Origin: CAYQDR01 sp964416315
GTDB lineage: Bacteria > Methylomirabilota > Methylomirabilia > Rokubacteriales > DASRDR01
Assembly (NCBI GenBank): GCA_964416315.1
Contig: CAYQDR010000158.1
Span: forward strand, 1-9,673
Direction of reading: 5' to 3'
Length of the DNA: 9,673 bases
A program made the position numbers and the translations under genes. Below the pieces are notes generated by a model. The model was given only the letters and a program-made list of their open reading frames with translations. It was not told the origin of the DNA and made no database searches. Shown piece after piece: positions 1 to 6,110 of this stretch (positions are counted from its first letter, which is position 1; the number at the start of each line of letters is the position of its first letter).

Positions 1-53
1 TCAGCGCGACGCCGATGGGCCGCCCCAAACGGCCCGCGGGAAACTCACGCTAG
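1..53 (+). CDS. possible 3' end of a plus-strand gene (partial)
   Basis: The frame whose first full codon begins at 3 is open to a TAG at 51-53, giving a 16-residue tail (SATPMGRPKRPAGNSR). Of the three plus frames this one has the highest share of G or C at codon third positions (13 of 16), as expected for a real gene in such DNA. A strong hairpin starts four bases after the stop. The stretch is too short to identify a product and could be a chance frame. The sequence left of the window would settle it. Confidence 0.3.
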   Translation, partial: SATPMGRPKRPAGNSR

Positions 54-104
54 CCGTTCGGAGGGGGCCTCGACGGCCCCCTCCGAGACCTCGCCCGGGG
101 GACG
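46..104. repeat. dispersed hairpin repeat, copy A
   Basis: This 59-base segment matches 5091-5149 closely in the same orientation. The 27-base core (59-85) is identical in both copies and the flanks (CACGCTA before, GACCTC and GGGACG after) are shared, with a compensating one-base indel on each side. Both copies lie next to a gene 3' end. Confidence 0.75.
58..86 (+). terminator. strong G/C hairpin, terminator-like, no U-tract
   Basis: The 11-bp perfect stem CGGAGGGGGCC/GGCCCCCTCCG (59-69 with 75-85) encloses the loop TCGAC. A flanking T58-A86 pair extends it to 12 bp. It starts four bases after the TAG at 51-53. There is no T-run on either side, so intrinsic termination of the E. coli type is not assured. 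It may instead block RNA decay from the 3' end or act with Rho. Confidence 0.5.
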
Positions 105-239
105 TTGCGGCGGCAACGCCGCCGCTCGGACCGGACCATCATGGCCGCGTGATCAAGCCCCGCGTTGCGCCCGGTTAGTCCGACCGCCACCTGGCGGCTA
201 CCGGGCCGCAGCTCAACACTCCGTCACCGAGGAGGGCGT
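87..239. other. leader/intergenic region before the PA2779-family gene
   Basis: No convincing gene is present. It holds a small hairpin with a GCAA tetraloop (GCGGCG 107-112 with CGCCGC 117-122) and another short inverted repeat (CCGCC 184-188 with GGCGG 193-197). No clear -35/-10 pair could be picked out, although the promoter of the downstream gene should lie here. No known riboswitch class was recognised. Confidence 0.4.
229..236 (+). promoter_or_regulatory. ribosome binding site deciding the PA2779-family start
   Basis: GAGGAGGG, ending three bases before the ATG at 240, is a near-perfect Shine-Dalgarno sequence. It favours the start at 240 over the in-frame upstream ATG at 165, whose added 25 residues are Arg/Pro-rich and would precede the signal peptide. 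Confidence 0.75.
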
Positions 240-632
240 ATGCTCCGAGACCGGCTGCTTCACCCGCGCTGGGCCGTCCGGCTCCTCATCACGTGGGGCG
301 TCGTCCTCGCCGCAGTCCCTCATCCCGGCGAGGCGGCGCCCCTGCCCCCCGCGGCCGCCGCCCCGGCGGCCGGCGAGCCTGGCGCCCCCCGGGCCCAGCT
401 CGAGGAGACGATCATCCGTGAGCGCCTCGCGGCGCTCGGGGTGACCCCCGCCGAGGCGACGGCGCTCATGGCGCGACTCTCCGCCGACGAGCGCGCCGAG
501 CTGGCCTCCCGCGCGCCCGAACTCGACGCCGGGGGGAACGCATTCGTCGCCGTCTCGGCCGCCATCATCGTCGGCCTCCTCGTCGTGCTGATCCTCGAGC
601 TGATGGGCCGCCGCGTGATCTCCCGGCCGTAG
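240..632 (+). CDS. PA2779-family (DUF6627-like) small exported membrane protein
   Basis: This 130-residue protein has an N-terminal signal segment (about residues 1-32, with hydrophobic LLITWGVVLAAV and a likely cut near GEA). An Ala/Pro-rich linker follows, then the family's helical core ending in the conserved pattern RLAALGVTPAEATALMARLS and then LDAGG. A C-terminal membrane helix (about residues 101-122) is followed by a short basic tail. This order of signal, 'LGVxPxEAxxRxxxLS' helix, Gly-rich turn and final membrane helix is typical of the PA2779 family. Its function is unknown, and it is often encoded beside a C39-type cysteine peptidase (PA2778 family). No such partner is in the window: downstream lies a convergent gene that overlaps it antisense. 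Family assignment is from pattern memory, with no search run. Confidence 0.75.
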   Translation: MLRDRLLHPRWAVRLLITWGVVLAAVPHPGEAAPLPPAAAAPAAGEPGAPRAQLEETIIRERLAALGVTPAEATALMARLSADERAELASRAPELDAGGNAFVAVSAAIIVGLLVVLILELMGRRVISRP

Positions 633-1219
633 CGGTCGGGCCCGCGCGGGCCCGCCGAGGATCCTCGGGCAGCCTCCGAGCGCCCAGCGGGGAGCCGCGC
701 CAGGCGATGGCCGCGGGCCGCGGCCGCCTCGATCGGCCCGGCGAGGAGCTGGTCCACCCCGAACGCGCGGCCGGCCCCGGTCAGGAGGAAGATCGCCGGG
801 AAGGCGAGCAGCATGACGTAGCTCCACGGCCACTCGTTCGGGACGCTCCAGATCCCGAGCGTGATGTTCGTCGCCATGCCGATCGCCACGAGTGCCCCGA
901 GCCGCGTGAAGCACCCCAGGATCAGCGTCGCGCCGATGAACGTCTCCGTGATCAGCGTGAGCCAGCCGAAGAAGACGAAGTTGGGGACGACGATCGTCTC
1001 GAGCGCCGCCTTGTGCCAGGCGAACGTCGGGTACCGGATCATCTCGTTCAGCCAGTACCAGAGCCCGCCGCCGTCCCCGCCCGCGCCGGGCCAGCCGAAG
1101 TGGGGCGGCACCTTCCAGCGCGACTGCTGCCACCAGAGGACGCCGTAGAGGATCCGGGCGAGGCCGAGCGGCCAGCCCTGCGCCTGCCACGCGAACGCCT
1201 GGACGAAGAACTCGCGCAC
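320..1219 (-). CDS. DoxX/DoxD-family integral membrane protein with an anomalous long C-terminal tail
   Basis: The first about 165 residues look like the DoxX/TQO-small-subunit DoxD family: an amphipathic N-terminus with LARILYGVLWW (20-30), then membrane helices near 77-101, 104-125 and 133-150, ending with LLTGAGRAFGVDQLLAG. Proteins of this family in the inner membrane are tied to quinone-linked oxidation or redox stress, but the role here is unknown. The start is GTG at 1219, seven bases after the glycosidase stop, which suggests translational coupling. The family usually ends about 10-20 residues after the last helix. Here the frame stays open to 320, adding about 130 residues rich in Ala, Arg, Ser and Gly. 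Of these, about 104 are antisense to the PA2779-family gene and look like shadow sequence. The true functional end is probably near residue 160-195. Confidence 0.75.
   Translation of the reverse strand: MREFFVQAFAWQAQGWPLGLARILYGVLWWQQSRWKVPPHFGWPGAGGDGGGLWYWLNEMIRYPTFAWHKAALETIVVPNFVFFGWLTLITETFIGATLILGCFTRLGALVAIGMATNITLGIWSVPNEWPWSYVMLLAFPAIFLLTGAGRAFGVDQLLAGPIEAAAARGHRLARLPAGRSEAARGSSAGPRGPDRYGREITRRPISSRISTTRRPTMMAAETATNAFPPASSSGAREASSARSSAESRAMSAVASAGVTPSAARRSRMIVSSSWARGAPGSPAAGAAAAGGRGAASPG
637..654. terminator. 18-bp perfect palindrome after the PA2779-family stop
   Basis: CGGGCCCGCGCGGGCCCG reads the same on both strands and begins four bases after the TAG at 630-632. It can fold as a 7-bp stem with a GCGC loop. 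Its place between convergent genes suits a bidirectional terminator, but no T-run follows on either side and the minus-strand DoxX frame reads straight through it. Confidence 0.4.
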
Positions 1220-1226
1220 GGCGTCC

Positions 1227-3902
1227 CTACTCGCCTGACTGCTGGAGGAGCTTGGCCACCAGCGCGGTCCAGCCCGTCTGGTGGCTCGCGCCGATCCCGG
1301 CCCCGCCGTCGCCGTGGAAGTACTCGTAGAAGAGAATGAGATCGCGCCAGTGGGGATCCGTCTGGAACTTCTCCGTCCCGCCGTAGACCGGCCGCCGCCC
1401 GTCGGGCCCCCGCAGGAAGATGCGCGTCAGCCGCCGCGAGAGCTCGGCGGCCACGTCCCAGAGGTTCATCCGGTGGCCGGAGCCCGTCGGGCACTCGACC
1501 TTGAGGGCGTCCCCCCAGAAGTGGTGGGCCTTCTGCAGCGACTCGATCAGGAGGTAGTTCACCGGAAACCAGATCGGCCCGCGCCAGTTCGAGTTCCCGC
1601 CGAAGAGGCCCGTCGTGGACTCCGCCGGCTCGTAGGTGACCCGGTGCTCGACCCCGTCCACCCAGAGGACGTAGGGGCGGTCCCGGTGGTACCGGGACAG
1701 CGCGCGGACGCCGTAGGGCGAGAGGAACTCCGCCTCGTCCAGCATGTAGCGGAGGATCCGGGCGAGCCGCCGCCGGTTCGCCAGCGTGAGGAGCCGCCGG
1801 ACCCCGCCGTCCGCAGCGGTCTCCGTCTCCACGTGGTGGGCGAGCTCCGGCCGGTTCTCCAGGAACCACTGCATCCGCCGCTTGAAGCCCGGCAGCCGGT
1901 CCACGATCTCCGGCTCGAGCGTTTCCACCGCGAAGAGGGGGATCAGCCCGACGAGCGAGCGCAGCCGGAGCGCGTGGGCCCCGCCGTCCGGGGTGTGGAG
2001 GACGTCGTAGTAGAAGCCGTCGCGCTCGTTCCAGAGCTCGATCCCCTCGCCCGCGACGTCGTTCATGGCCCGCGCGATGTGGACGAAGTGCTCGAAGAAC
2101 TTGGAGGCGACGTCCTCGTACGCCGGGTCCTCGCGCGCGAGCTCCAGCGCGATCGCCAGCATGTTCAGGCAGTACATCGCCATCCACGCCGTGCCGTCGG
2201 CCTGCTCGATGTGCCCGCCGGTCGGCAGGGGCGCCGAGCGGTCGAAGACCCCGATGTTGTCGAGGCCGAGGAAGCCCCCCTGGAAGACGTTGCGCCCCTC
2301 CGTGTCTTTCCGGTTCACCCACCAGGTGAAGTTCAGGAGCAGCTTGTGGAAGACGCGCTCGAGGAAGCGGCGGTCCGCCAGTCCCCGGACGCGCCGCTCG
2401 ATCTTGTAGACGCGCCACGCGGCCCACGCGTGGACGGGCGGGTTCACGTCGCTGAACGCCCACTCGTAGGCGGGGAGCTGGCCGTTCGGGTGCATGTACC
2501 ACTCGCGGAGGAGCAGGACGAGCTGTTCCTTCGCGAAGCCGGGGTCGATCAGGGCGAGCGGGATCGTGTGGAAGGCGAGGTCCCAGGCCGCGTACCAGGG
2601 GTACTCCCACTTGTCCGGCATCGAGAGGATGTCTTCGTTGTAGAGGTGCGTCCAGCGGTGGTCGCGCCCCCGGACGCGCTCGGGTGGGGGCGGGGGGCCT
2701 GCCGGGTCGCCGCGGAGCCAGCGGCCGACGTCGAAGTGGTAGAACTGCTTCGTCCACAGGAGCCCGGCGAACGCCTGGCGCGCGACCTGCCGCGCGTCCG
2801 CCGAGAGGTCGGCCGGGATCACCGTGGCGTAGAACTCCTCGGCCTCGCGCTGCCGCCGCGCGAAGATCTCCTCGAACTCCGGGCCGAACGGGGCCGGGCC
2901 CGGCCGGTCCGTGAGCCGGAGCCGCACGGTGGCCTCGCCCCCCGGCGGGAGCGCGAGCGGGTAGTGCGCGGCCACCTTCGTCCCGCCCCCCGCCAGGCTC
3001 ACCGCGTCCCCGCGCCCCTCGACGAGGTAGTCGTTGATCCCGTCCTTGACGTGGGCCGTCGGGTTCTCCCCGCCCCAGAGCCGGCGGACGTTCGTCTCGT
3101 TCTCGGTGAACAGGAGCGCCGGGGTCCCCGCGCAGAGGAGCCAGCGGCGCCCGTAGGTCGCGTGGGTCACCTCGACCGCCCCGCCGCCGGCGACCGGCTC
3201 GGCCGCGCGGGCGCGCGGGCGCCGCTCGTCGATCCCCCAGGCCCACGTGTTGCGGAACCAGAGCGTCGGCAGGAGGTCGAGCGGCGCCGGATCCGGGCCG
3301 CGGTTGACGGCCGTGATCCGCACCAGGATGTCCTCCGGGCTCGCCTTCGCGTACTCGATGACGACGTCGAAGTAGCGGTCCTCGGCGAAGACGCCCGTGT
3401 CGAGCAGCTCGTATTCGAGCGCGTACCGGCCGCGCCGCCGGTTCTCGGCGACGAGCTCGGCGTACGGGAACGGCGCCTGCGGGTACTTGTAGAGGTAGCG
3501 CATGGAGGTGTGGCACGGCGTGTTGTCGAGGTAAAAATAGTACTCCTTGACGTCCTCGGCGTGGTTGCCCTCGTCGCCGGTCAGCCCGAACAGCCGCTCC
3601 TTGAGGATCGGGTCACGCCGGTTCCAGAGGGCGAGGGCGAAGCAGATGAGGCCGTGCCGGTCGGAGATCCCGGCGATGCCGTCCTCGCCCCACCGGTAGG
3701 CGCGCGAGCGGGCGTGGTCGTGCGGGAAGGACTCCCAGGCCGTCCCGCCGGGGCTGTAGTCCTCGCGGACCGTCCCCCACTGCCGCTCGGCGAGGTAGGG
3801 GCCCCAGCGGCGCCAGTGGGCGCGGCGGGCCTCGGCGTCCTCGAGCCGCTTCCACTCGGCCGTCTCGGTCTGTCGCGGGGGTGCCGGGTCGCTCGGTGGC
3901 AT
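1227..3902 (-). CDS. GH63-like (MGH1-type) glycoside hydrolase, annotated elsewhere as 'glucosidase'
   Basis: This 891-residue protein has the hallmarks of the large bacterial GH63-type glucosidase group. The N-terminal beta domain includes WGPYLAERQWGTVREDYS (33-50), AYRWGEDGIAG (68-78) and LKERLFGLTGDEGNHAEDVK (100-119). The C-terminal (alpha/alpha)6 domain runs from about 370 to 890. By analogy with clan GH-G enzymes, the likely general acid is D441 in WYAAWDLAFH. The likely base is E860 in FYEYFHGD, just before HQTGWTALVA. NSNWRGPIWFPVNY (770-783) is the typical substrate-site loop. There is no signal peptide, so it should act in the cytoplasm, perhaps on a storage or compatible-solute alpha-glucoside or mannoside; the substrate cannot be read from sequence. 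Length is full for the group. It starts 13 bases after the TPP PP-subunit stop, with only a weak GAGAG-like ribosome site, and is followed by the DoxX gene. Confidence 0.9.
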   Translation of the reverse strand: MPPSDPAPPRQTETAEWKRLEDAEARRAHWRRWGPYLAERQWGTVREDYSPGGTAWESFPHDHARSRAYRWGEDGIAGISDRHGLICFALALWNRRDPILKERLFGLTGDEGNHAEDVKEYYFYLDNTPCHTSMRYLYKYPQAPFPYAELVAENRRRGRYALEYELLDTGVFAEDRYFDVVIEYAKASPEDILVRITAVNRGPDPAPLDLLPTLWFRNTWAWGIDERRPRARAAEPVAGGGAVEVTHATYGRRWLLCAGTPALLFTENETNVRRLWGGENPTAHVKDGINDYLVEGRGDAVSLAGGGTKVAAHYPLALPPGGEATVRLRLTDRPGPAPFGPEFEEIFARRQREAEEFYATVIPADLSADARQVARQAFAGLLWTKQFYHFDVGRWLRGDPAGPPPPPERVRGRDHRWTHLYNEDILSMPDKWEYPWYAAWDLAFHTIPLALIDPGFAKEQLVLLLREWYMHPNGQLPAYEWAFSDVNPPVHAWAAWRVYKIERRVRGLADRRFLERVFHKLLLNFTWWVNRKDTEGRNVFQGGFLGLDNIGVFDRSAPLPTGGHIEQADGTAWMAMYCLNMLAIALELAREDPAYEDVASKFFEHFVHIARAMNDVAGEGIELWNERDGFYYDVLHTPDGGAHALRLRSLVGLIPLFAVETLEPEIVDRLPGFKRRMQWFLENRPELAHHVETETAADGGVRRLLTLANRRRLARILRYMLDEAEFLSPYGVRALSRYHRDRPYVLWVDGVEHRVTYEPAESTTGLFGGNSNWRGPIWFPVNYLLIESLQKAHHFWGDALKVECPTGSGHRMNLWDVAAELSRRLTRIFLRGPDGRRPVYGGTEKFQTDPHWRDLILFYEYFHGDGGAGIGASHQTGWTALVAKLLQQSGE

Positions 3903-3915
3903 GGCGCCCGGCTCT

Positions 3916-4488
3916 CTAGAGACGGAGGAGCTTCGCGCGGAGCGCCTGGATCTGCTGGTGCAGGGGCGTGCCGCGCGGCGCGGTCATCGGGGTCTGGTCG
4001 GCCAGCGTGGTGTGCAGCTCGATGAGCAGCGGCCCCTCCTCGGCGAGGAGCGCCGGCAAGCGCCGTCGCAGCTCGTCCAGATCGCCGATCGCGTAGGCGT
4101 TCCGGTAGCCCGCCCCCTTCGCCATCATCACGAAGTCCACGGCCAGCCCGCCGGGGATCTCCTGGGCCCCCGAGGTGTGGTACACCGCGTTCTTGAACAC
4201 GAGGTGGACGAAGTTCCGCGGCGCCGCGCCCGCCACGGTCGCGAGGGACCCGAGCTGCATCAGGAGCGAGCCGTCGCCGTCGAAGACGATCACCCGCCGC
4301 TCGGGCCGGGCCAGGGCGAGGCCGAGGCCGATGGACGAGGCCCCGCCCATGAACCCGACGCAGGTCACCGACAGGTCGTCGGGGGCGATCTCCCGCCAGG
4401 CCGGGGCCGTCGTCATGGTCGGCACGCAGACGGCGTCGCCCCGCACGCCGGCGATCGCGTGGAGCACGGCTTCGGGCTTCATGGCCAT
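3916..4488 (-). CDS. TPP-dependent decarboxylase, PP-domain (beta) subunit, ComE-like
   Basis: At 190 residues this is a stand-alone C-terminal (pyrophosphate-binding) domain of a thiamine-diphosphate enzyme. The Mg/TPP motif is visible: GDGS at 71-74 leading to KN at 99-100, with the expected spacing of just under 30 residues. FMGGASSIGLGLALA (46-60) matches the conserved helix before it. Length and arrangement match sulfopyruvate decarboxylase beta (ComE) and the C-terminal half of phosphonopyruvate decarboxylase. It needs the adjacent PYR subunit to form the active site. The ATG at 4488 lies one base after the upstream TGA, so the two are surely coupled. A second in-frame ATG sits at 4482. 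The substrate is probably a 2-oxo acid but is unproven, since no coenzyme M, sulfonate or phosphonate genes are nearby. Confidence 0.85.
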   Translation of the reverse strand: MAMKPEAVLHAIAGVRGDAVCVPTMTTAPAWREIAPDDLSVTCVGFMGGASSIGLGLALARPERRVIVFDGDGSLLMQLGSLATVAGAAPRNFVHLVFKNAVYHTSGAQEIPGGLAVDFVMMAKGAGYRNAYAIGDLDELRRRLPALLAEEGPLLIELHTTLADQTPMTAPRGTPLHQQIQALRAKLLRL

Positions 4489-4489
4489 G

Positions 4490-5050
4490 TCAGCTCGTCT
4501 CCAGCCCGACGAGCAGGGCCGCCGGGCCGCGCCGCGCGTGGGCCCGCCGGTAGTACTCCGGGATCAGGTGGACGTCGTTCGGCTCCTCGAGCCGCGCGTG
4601 GGGCACCCCGAAGGTGTCCAGGAGCGGCTCGCAGTACCGGACCATCGAGTGGCGCGACTCCCGCGGGTCTCGGTCCCGCTCGCGCCCGAGGAGCCCGATC
4701 AGGTAGAGGATCGGCACCCGGCCGTCGATCGCCACCCCCCGGAGCGTGTTGACCGAGGCGTAGAGCCCGGCATGCTGGATCATGAGCACGACCGGCTCAC
4801 CGCCGATGTACAGGCCCGCCGCGATCGCGTTCGCCTCGTCCTCGGTGGCGCACGTGAGGACCCGAAGCGCCCGCTCCTTGTCGAGCGCCGCGAGCACGGT
4901 CTTCTGGTGCGTGTCGGGCACGCTCAGGATCCAGCCGAGGTACTCCGGGGGCGGCGGCGCGTTCGGCGCCTCGGCCAGCGCCGCCCGGGCCGCGCGGAAG
5001 GTGTCCTTCAGGGCATCGATGATCAGCGACGCGGGGATCGATTCCGGCAT
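4490..5050 (-). CDS. TPP-dependent decarboxylase, PYR-domain (alpha) subunit, ComD-like
   Basis: At 186 residues this is a stand-alone N-terminal (pyrimidine-binding) domain. ATEDEANAIAAGLYIGGE (68-85) fits the conserved region carrying the catalytic Glu that activates the cofactor's aminopyrimidine; E70 fits best by spacing, with E72 as the alternative. VVLMIQHAGLYASVNTL (87-103) and the later SRHSMVRYCEPLLDTFGVP (132-150) match the sulfopyruvate/phosphonopyruvate decarboxylase pattern. The usual Asn-Ser-Gly in that first stretch is His-Ala-Gly here, which may mean a different substrate. It pairs with the downstream PP-domain subunit to form a heteromeric enzyme. The ATG at 5050 has a good ribosome site and heads the four-gene unit. 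Confidence 0.85.
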   Translation of the reverse strand: MPESIPASLIIDALKDTFRAARAALAEAPNAPPPPEYLGWILSVPDTHQKTVLAALDKERALRVLTCATEDEANAIAAGLYIGGEPVVLMIQHAGLYASVNTLRGVAIDGRVPILYLIGLLGRERDRDPRESRHSMVRYCEPLLDTFGVPHARLEEPNDVHLIPEYYRRAHARRGPAALLVGLETS

Positions 5051-5054
5051 GGGG

Positions 5055-5060
5055 CCTCCC
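5055..5060 (-). promoter_or_regulatory. ribosome binding site of the TPP PYR subunit
   Basis: The minus strand reads GGGAGG, then CCCC, then ATG. This supports the start at 5050. Further upstream, TAGCAT (minus strand, about 5085-5090) could be a -10 box, but no matching -35 was seen, so no promoter is claimed. Confidence 0.6.
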
Positions 5061-5090
5061 GGTCGGGGTTCGCCCTGCGCCCGATGCTAG

Positions 5091-5149
5091 CACGCTACCC
5101 CTTTCGGAGGGGGCCTCGACGGCCCCCTCCGTGACCTCCCCCAGGGACG
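5091..5149. repeat. dispersed hairpin repeat, copy B
   Basis: This is the second copy of the repeat at 46-104, in the same orientation, with an identical 27-base core at 5105-5131. It sits in the 114-base gap between the LLM gene stop (5165) and the TPP PYR-subunit start (5050). Confidence 0.75.
5105..5131 (-). terminator. strong G/C hairpin ending the ABC/LLM unit
   Basis: An 11-bp perfect stem (5105-5115 with 5121-5131) and 5-base loop lie 33 bases beyond the LLM stop on the minus strand. The stem has no T-run after it (GAAAGGGG follows), so it is terminator-like and may be a partial terminator or a decay barrier. It separates the ABC/LLM unit from the decarboxylase/glycosidase unit. Confidence 0.5.
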
Positions 5150-5164
5150 AAGCCAGACGGCCCG

Positions 5165-6103
5165 CTACCGCGCGTGGAACGCGGGGATGACCTCGTCGGC
5201 CAGCCGGGCGAGCTGCTCCAGCATCGTCTCCGCCGGCCCGGCCGGTCGGAGGACGAACTTCCGCCCGCCGGCCGCCACGTAGCGCTCGATCACCGCCGCC
5301 ACGGCGTCGGGCGGTCCCACGGCCGTCACCGCCCGCAGCGTCGCCTCGTCCGCGCGGTCGCGCGGGAGGGAGGGTCCCGCCAGGCGCCATCCCTCCTCGG
5401 GCGTCGGCGCCAGCACGAAGGAGATGATCGCGCCGTAGTGGTCCCAGGCGATCGTCCGGCCCGCCGCGGCCGCGTGCGTCTGGATGCGCTCGATGGCGCG
5501 GCCGAACGCCTCCGGGGCGATCAGCGAGGCGAGCCAGCCGTCGCCGAGGCGCCCCGTCCGCCGGAAAGCCGCCTCCGTCCGCCCCCCGACCCAGAGGGGC
5601 GGCGGCGTCTGGACCGGCTTCGGGTGGAGCCGGACGCGGTCGAGCGCGAAGTACGAGCCGCGGTGGGTCACCTCGTCCTCGAGCCAGAGCCGGCGGATCA
5701 CCTCGATCGCCTCGTCGGTCCGCGCCGCGCGGGCCTCGCGCGGGACGCCGGCCGCCTCCCACTCGCGCCGCTGGTCGAGCCCGAGGCCGACCACGGGGAA
5801 CACCCGACCCTCGGAGAGGACGTCGAGCGTCGCGAGGGCCTTGGCGACGAGGACCGGGCTTCGAAACGGGAGGACGAGCACCGCCGTTCCGAACTTGAGC
5901 CGGCGCGTCCGGCCGGCCGCGGCCGCCAGGGCCACGAGCGGCTCGAGCGTCGGGGCCGTCAGGCGATCGGAGAGCCAGAGCGAGTCGATGGCGGTCGTCT
6001 CGCAGAGCTCGACGAGGCGCCAGAAGCCCGCGCCCGCCCCCTCCGGCCAGGGGCCCGGCATCACGCCGATCCGGATCTTCGCGGGACCGAGCACGCCGCT
6101 CAC
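5165..6103 (-). CDS. LLM-class flavin/F420-dependent oxidoreductase
   Basis: This 312-residue protein has the bacterial luciferase-like TIM barrel. SLWLSDRL (41-48) is the first active-site strand. KFGTAVLVLPFRSPVLVAKA (70-89) and LDVLSEGRVFPVVGLG (93-108) are the core family signatures. The C-terminal half carries PPPLWVGGRTEAAFRRTGRL (167-186) and GDGWL. The length of about 310 is normal. Members use FMN or F420 to oxidise or monooxygenate small molecules; cofactor and substrate cannot be fixed from sequence. It starts with GTG at 6103, seven bases after the permease C stop, with GAGG just upstream, so it is co-translated with the transporter and may act on its cargo. An in-frame ATG at codon 15 is a poorer start because it would remove the first barrel strand (KIRIGVMPG). 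Confidence 0.9.
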   Translation of the reverse strand: MSGVLGPAKIRIGVMPGPWPEGAGAGFWRLVELCETTAIDSLWLSDRLTAPTLEPLVALAAAAGRTRRLKFGTAVLVLPFRSPVLVAKALATLDVLSEGRVFPVVGLGLDQRREWEAAGVPREARAARTDEAIEVIRRLWLEDEVTHRGSYFALDRVRLHPKPVQTPPPLWVGGRTEAAFRRTGRLGDGWLASLIAPEAFGRAIERIQTHAAAAGRTIAWDHYGAIISFVLAPTPEEGWRLAGPSLPRDRADEATLRAVTAVGPPDAVAAVIERYVAAGGRKFVLRPAGPAETMLEQLARLADEVIPAFHAR

Positions 6104-6110
6104 CCCGGCC

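Noticed and set aside
165..239. Upstream extension of the PA2779-family gene to the ATG at 165
   Set aside because: The extra 25 residues are not signal-like, and the strong ribosome site at 229-236 points to the ATG at 240.
87..239. Possible riboswitch or structured RNA in the leader
   Set aside because: Two short hairpins are visible but no core of a known class was recognised; GC-rich DNA forms such stems by chance.
1048..3516. 822-codon open frame on the minus strand
   Set aside because: Same strand as the GH63-like gene but another frame; Arg/Pro/Gly-rich shadow with no motif.
1281..4025. 914-codon open frame on the plus strand
   Set aside because: It is antisense to the GH63-like gene over almost its full length. 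Its product is Arg/Pro/Val/Glu-rich without motifs, as expected from GC-rich shadow frames.
3916..5050. TPP pair as one frameshifted phosphonopyruvate decarboxylase
   Set aside because: Each half has its own good start, the alpha subunit ends cleanly with TGA, and two-subunit enzymes of this size are known, so a natural split is more likely than damage.
5051..5164. Promoter for the decarboxylase/glycosidase unit
   Set aside because: A TAGCAT box is present on the minus strand but has no -35 partner at a fitting distance, so it is not listed as a feature.
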